Origin: Aliitabrizicola sp031408575
GTDB lineage: Bacteria; Pseudomonadota; Alphaproteobacteria; Rhodobacterales; Rhodobacteraceae
Length of the DNA stretch: 64,000 nt
NCBI GenBank assembly: GCA_031408575.1
Contig: JANNWS010000101.1
Span: 1-64,000, forward strand
Direction of reading: 5' to 3'
Under the pieces are notes generated by a model. It was not told the DNA's origin, did no database searches, and was given only the letters and a program-made list of their open reading frames with translations. Positions 60,821 to 64,000 of this stretch are shown here, in pieces (the first letter of the stretch is position 1; each line of letters begins with the position of its first letter). The translations under genes were made by a program, and so were the position numbers.

Positions 60821-61633
60821 TCACGGCCGCACCCCGCCTGTCGCCTCGGTCACCTGATCCGCCGCGGCCCGCACCAAGGCGCCGATCCGGTCGGTAGCCG
60901 AAAGCGGCAGCCGAAAGGCCGGGCCAGACACCGAAAGCCCCGCCACCGGCTCGGCATAGGCGTTGAAGATCGGGGCCGCGACACAGCGCATCCCCTCGGC
61001 CCGTTCCTGATCATCAATCGCAAAGCCCCGCTCGCGGGTCCGCGCAAGATCGCGGCTCAGGCTGGCTTCAGACGTGATCGACAGCGTCGTGAACCCGGCA
61101 AGCCCCTGCCGTGCAACGATTTGTGCAACCCGCACTGCCGGATACCAGGCCAGCAAAGCCTTTCCGATTCCCGACACATGCATCGGTGATTTCGTTCCCG
61201 GCGCGAAAAATGCCCGGATCGCCTCATGTGTCTCGACCTGGCTCAGGAACATCACCTCATCGCGGTTCTCCACGCCAAGGTTCGCAGTCTCGCCGGTATC
61301 GCGCATCAGCCGGTCCATCACCGCACGCGACCGCTCCACCACCTTGGTCCGCCGCAGAAACGCCGACCCAATGCGAAACGCCCCGCCACCCACATGCCAA
61401 ACCTGTCCGGGTTCCTCACTTTCCACAATTCCATGTATCTGCAACGTCATCAGCACACGATAGACCGTGGCATGTGCCTCGCCCTCGGCCGCTGCCAACT
61501 CGCTCAGGGTCAGCCCCGGACTGTCCGCCAACCGCTGTAACAAAACCATCGCGCGGTCTACCGCCTGCACCCGGTTCTGGTCGGTCTTGTCAGTAAATGA
61601 CTTCGGGCGGCCACGGGGGCGGGGCAGGGCCAT
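60821..61633 (-). CDS. bhcR: IclR-family regulator of the beta-hydroxyaspartate cycle
   Basis: 270 residues. N-terminal winged helix (NRVQAVDRAMVLLQRLADSPGLTLSELAAAEGEAHATVYRVLMTLQIHGIVE) and C-terminal effector domain (TGETANLGVENRDEVMFLSQVETHEAIRAFFAPGTKSPMHVSGIGKALLAW, FAIDDQERAEGMRCVAAPIFNAYAEPVAGLSVSG). Its place divergent from bhcA matches the known bhcR-bhcABCD arrangement; BhcR responds to glyoxylate. An IclR-like palindrome lies in the gap. Confidence 0.93.
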   Translation of the reverse strand: MALPRPRGRPKSFTDKTDQNRVQAVDRAMVLLQRLADSPGLTLSELAAAEGEAHATVYRVLMTLQIHGIVESEEPGQVWHVGGGAFRIGSAFLRRTKVVERSRAVMDRLMRDTGETANLGVENRDEVMFLSQVETHEAIRAFFAPGTKSPMHVSGIGKALLAWYPAVRVAQIVARQGLAGFTTLSITSEASLSRDLARTRERGFAIDDQERAEGMRCVAAPIFNAYAEPVAGLSVSGPAFRLPLSATDRIGALVRAAADQVTEATGGVRP

Positions 61634-61667
61634 CGGGTGTTCCTTCTGCAGATATTTCTCGCGGTCT

Positions 61668-61752
61668 GGAAATCATTTCCGGTGAGTGAAAAAATCGCAA
61701 GCTCTGATTTTGTTGCATAAATCCTGATGTAGCAGAAATGAAAAAACATTTC
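61668..61752. promoter_or_regulatory. Divergent bhcR-bhcA control region with IclR-type site
   Basis: GGAAATCATTTCC (61668-61680) matches the core of the IclR consensus TGGAAATnATTTCCA; it is 35 bases before the bhcR start. A second inverted repeat, GAAATG-AAAAAA-CATTTC (61735-61752), lies 65 bases before bhcA. Either could be a BhcR operator. Confidence 0.65.
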
Positions 61753-61816
61753 GAAAAAATTGCGCGGTTGCGTCGAACGTTTTAGCGTAACAAGAAGCAG
61801 TTGAAAGGTTCCGCCC

Positions 61817-63004
61817 ATGTCCTTCCAGAATCCCGTGTTCATTCCCGGCCCCACAAACATCCCCGAAGCGATCCGCAAAGCCTGCGACATCCCGACGCTG
61901 GACCATCGCTCACCCGCATTCGGCCGGCTGTTCAAACCCGCGGTTCAGGGTGTGCGGCGTGTGCTGGCGATGACCGATGGTGAGGTGATAATCCTTCCTT
62001 CCACCGGCACGGGCGGCTGGGAAGCGGCAATTTCAAACACGCTTTCTGCCGGTGACACGGTGCTGGCCGCGCGATTCGGAATGTTCAGTCACCGGTGGAT
62101 CGACATGTGCCAGCGCCACGGGCTGATCGTTCAGATCATCGAAACACCTTGGGGCGAAGGCGCACCGCTTGGTGCCATCGAAGCGGCCCTGAAGGCCGAC
62201 AGCACGCATAAAATACGCGCCGTGCTTGCGACGCACAACGAAACTGCTACGGGCGTGAAATCCGATATCGCGGGCATCCGCAGCGCGATGGATGCAGCCC
62301 GCCACCCCGGTCTGCTGTTTGTGGACGGCGTGTCCTCCATCGGTTCCATGCCGTTCGAGATGACCGGTTGGGGCGTCGACATCGCCGTGGCGGGCAGCCA
62401 GAAGGGTTTCATGCTGCCTGCAGGCCTTGCAATTCTGGGCGTCGGCCCGAAGGCACTGGCGGCGATGGAAAGCGCGAAACTGCCACGCACTTTTTTCGAC
62501 TTCAGCGACATGTTGCGGACCTATGCCACCGGCAGCTATCCCTACACCCCCGCTGTCGGCCTGATCGCGGGCCTCGCAAAGTCGATCGAGATGCTGGAGG
62601 ATGAGGGTTTGGCCAACGTCTATGCCCGCCACACACGCATTGCCAAAGGTGTGCGCCGCGCCATCACCGCCTGGGGCATGAAGCCCTGCGCCGCAACGCC
62701 CGACCTCTATTCCGACACAGTGACGGCAGTTGTTGTGCCAGAGGGGTGCAACGGCACCGATCTGGTGAAAGTCGCGGCCGAGAAATACGGCGTGGCCTTT
62801 GGTGTGGGCTTGGGGGAAGTTGCCGGAAAAGTTTTCCGTATTGGCCACTTGGGCAGCCTGACCGATGTTATGATGCTGTCCGGCCTTGCCACGGCCGAGA
62901 TGTGCATGGCCGACCTTGGCTGGAAGATCACGCTGGGTTCGGGCGTCGCCGCAGCTCAGGACTTTTACCGCAAAGCACCGGAGGCGGCCCGCGCCGCCGC
63001 CTGA
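61817..63004 (+). CDS. bhcA: L-aspartate-glyoxylate aminotransferase
   Basis: 395 residues, class V (SgaA-like) PLP aminotransferase. First step of the beta-hydroxyaspartate cycle: moves the amino group from aspartate to glyoxylate, forming glycine and oxaloacetate. FIPGPTNIPEAIRKACDIPTLDHRSPAFG opens the protein, VDGVSSIGSMPFEMTGWGVDIAVAGSQKGFMLPAG holds the PLP Asp and Lys (SQKG), and GEVAGKVFRIGHLG holds the carboxylate Arg. The sequence alone would allow serine-glyoxylate aminotransferase; the bhc order decides. Confidence 0.92.
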   Translation: MSFQNPVFIPGPTNIPEAIRKACDIPTLDHRSPAFGRLFKPAVQGVRRVLAMTDGEVIILPSTGTGGWEAAISNTLSAGDTVLAARFGMFSHRWIDMCQRHGLIVQIIETPWGEGAPLGAIEAALKADSTHKIRAVLATHNETATGVKSDIAGIRSAMDAARHPGLLFVDGVSSIGSMPFEMTGWGVDIAVAGSQKGFMLPAGLAILGVGPKALAAMESAKLPRTFFDFSDMLRTYATGSYPYTPAVGLIAGLAKSIEMLEDEGLANVYARHTRIAKGVRRAITAWGMKPCAATPDLYSDTVTAVVVPEGCNGTDLVKVAAEKYGVAFGVGLGEVAGKVFRIGHLGSLTDVMMLSGLATAEMCMADLGWKITLGSGVAAAQDFYRKAPEAARAAA

Positions 63005-63014
63005 AAGGAACCCG

Positions 63015-63968
63015 ATGCTGATCCCGACTTATGATGATGTCCTCGCCGCCCACCGGCGGATAGAGCCTTACATCCATCGCACCCCGGTGCTGACATCCGA
63101 CTACTTGAATGCCCTGACCGGCGCGGAATTGTTCTTTAAATGCGAGAACTTCCAGAAGGCCGGGGCGTTCAAGGTGCGCGGTGCGTCGAACGCCGTGTTC
63201 GGCCTTGACGATGCCGTGGCCGCCAATGGCGTCGCAACCCACTCATCTGGCAACCACGCCCTGTCGCTGTCCTACGCCGCTGGCCGTCGGGGGATCCCTT
63301 GCGCCGTCGTCATGCCCCGCACCGCCCCGCAGGCCAAGAAAGATGCCGTGCGCGGCTATGGCGGCACGATCACCGAATGCGAACCCTCAACCACCTCGCG
63401 CGAAGAGGTTTTCGCACGGGTGCAAGCCGAAACCGGGGCCGATTTCGTTCACCCTTATAACGATCCCCGCGTGATCGCCGGGCAGGCCACCTGCTCACGC
63501 GAGTTGATGGAGCAGGTTCAGGGGCTGGACTCCGTCATCGCGCCCATCGGCGGCGGCGGAATGATTTCCGGCACCTGTCTGACGCTGTCGAACATAGCGC
63601 CCGATGTGAAAATCTACGCCGCCGAACCCGAAATGGCTGACGACGCCTATCGCAGCTTCAAGGCCGGTTACATCATCGCCGATGATGCGCCCAACACCGT
63701 GGCTGACGGGCTGAAGGTGCCGCTGAAAGATCTGACATGGCACTTTGTGAAGAACCACGTCACTGATATCCTGACCGCATCGGAACAAGAGATCATCGAC
63801 GCCATGCGCCTTACCTGGGCGCGGATGAAGATCGTCATCGAACCCAGCTGCGCCGTCCCGCTTGCCACGATCCTGAAGAACCCAGGTGTTTTCAAGGGCC
63901 GGCGCGTGGGCGTCATCATCACCGGCGGCAACGTCGATCTGGATAAACTGCCCTGGATGCAGGGCTGA
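63015..63968 (+). CDS. bhcB: Beta-hydroxyaspartate dehydratase
   Basis: 317 residues from ATG 63015 with AAAGGA before it, ten bases after bhcA. A fold II PLP enzyme of the serine/threonine dehydratase family: PLP lysine in FQKAGAFKVRGASNA, THSSGNHALSLSYAAGRRG, glycine phosphate loop GGGGMISG. In the cycle it removes water from beta-hydroxyaspartate to give iminosuccinate. Without context it would be named threonine ammonia-lyase or serine racemase. Confidence 0.92.
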   Translation: MLIPTYDDVLAAHRRIEPYIHRTPVLTSDYLNALTGAELFFKCENFQKAGAFKVRGASNAVFGLDDAVAANGVATHSSGNHALSLSYAAGRRGIPCAVVMPRTAPQAKKDAVRGYGGTITECEPSTTSREEVFARVQAETGADFVHPYNDPRVIAGQATCSRELMEQVQGLDSVIAPIGGGGMISGTCLTLSNIAPDVKIYAAEPEMADDAYRSFKAGYIIADDAPNTVADGLKVPLKDLTWHFVKNHVTDILTASEQEIIDAMRLTWARMKIVIEPSCAVPLATILKNPGVFKGRRVGVIITGGNVDLDKLPWMQG

Positions 63969-63979
63969 AGGAGACTGAC

Positions 63980-64000
63980 ATGAACGCACCCACCAGCTTT
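63980..64000 (+). CDS. bhcC: Beta-hydroxyaspartate aldolase, first seven codons
   Basis: ATG 63980 preceded by GAAGGAG; the window ends after MNAPTSF. By position (third gene of bhcABCD) this should be BhcC, the PLP aldolase joining glycine and glyoxylate. The name rests on order only. Confidence 0.6.

Noticed and set aside
1..64000. tRNA, rRNA, CRISPR arrays, IS elements
   Set aside because: Reading the gaps, I found no T-arm-like sequence with a cloverleaf, no regularly spaced repeats and no transposase-like frame. A scan with tRNAscan-SE and an IS database would be decisive.

Overview
The window looks like a chromosomal segment of an alphaproteobacterium of the Rhodobacteraceae/Paracoccaceae (Rhodobacterales). 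The clues are high G+C, a SAM/SAH-type riboswitch before metK (a class described mainly from Rhodobacterales), a CP4-like class II EPSP synthase, a VPLPA-CTERM protein, an ScfR-type regulator, malyl-CoA lyase and a beta-hydroxyaspartate cycle operon. No rRNA, tRNA, CRISPR array or insertion sequence was recognised.

Left part (1-17.9 kb) is conserved housekeeping DNA, nearly all on the + strand: the end of a Fur-family regulator, a divergent putative glycosyltransferase, miaB, an OmpA-like protein with a companion lipoprotein, phoH-ybeY-corC-lnt, riboswitch-metK, trmB, aroA, cmk, rpsA (with a strong terminator), ihfB, lapA, trpF, a small ORF lacking a standard start codon, and trpB.

The middle (17.9-33.9 kb) is mixed. 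About 770 bases without a clear gene lead into two exported proteins with a PepSY-like N-terminus and an extremely Asp- or Ser/Gly/Asp-rich tail, followed by a membrane-anchored LuxR-type regulator and a VPLPA-CTERM protein; this is the best candidate for an undescribed system. Then come DUF2237, a ChaA antiporter, pth, an FkbM methyltransferase, a small monooxygenase, rplY, an MFS transporter, lldD, trpA, ychF, a sulfatase and rarA.

From 33.9 to 44 kb there is a divergent gluconate/idonate-type sugar acid locus (lactonase-like, idnD-like, hydroxyacid dehydrogenase // SDR, gluconokinase, LacI regulator) with a palindromic operator between its two arms. An ScfR-type regulator is divergent from malyl-CoA lyase plus a two-subunit malate-CoA ligase. 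A compact orphan group of phage-tail-like genes follows (44.3-46.7 kb).

From 46.8 to 57.2 kb a tightly coupled minus-strand operon encodes a rhamnose-type ABC importer, mutarotase, isomerase, oxidoreductase, FadR/GntR-type regulator, CtBP-like dehydrogenase, acetoacetate-decarboxylase-like protein and an enolase-superfamily dehydratase. A divergent SDR shares its promoter region, which holds a GntR-like palindrome. Next are a P1B-4-like metal ATPase and a phosphoglycolate phosphatase. The right edge holds the start of the beta-hydroxyaspartate cycle: the IclR-family bhcR, divergent bhcA and bhcB, and the first seven codons of bhcC. With glycolate phosphatase and malyl-CoA lyase also present, the segment carries several enzymes that make or consume glyoxylate. 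Two families of dispersed intergenic hairpin repeats recur in the first half.
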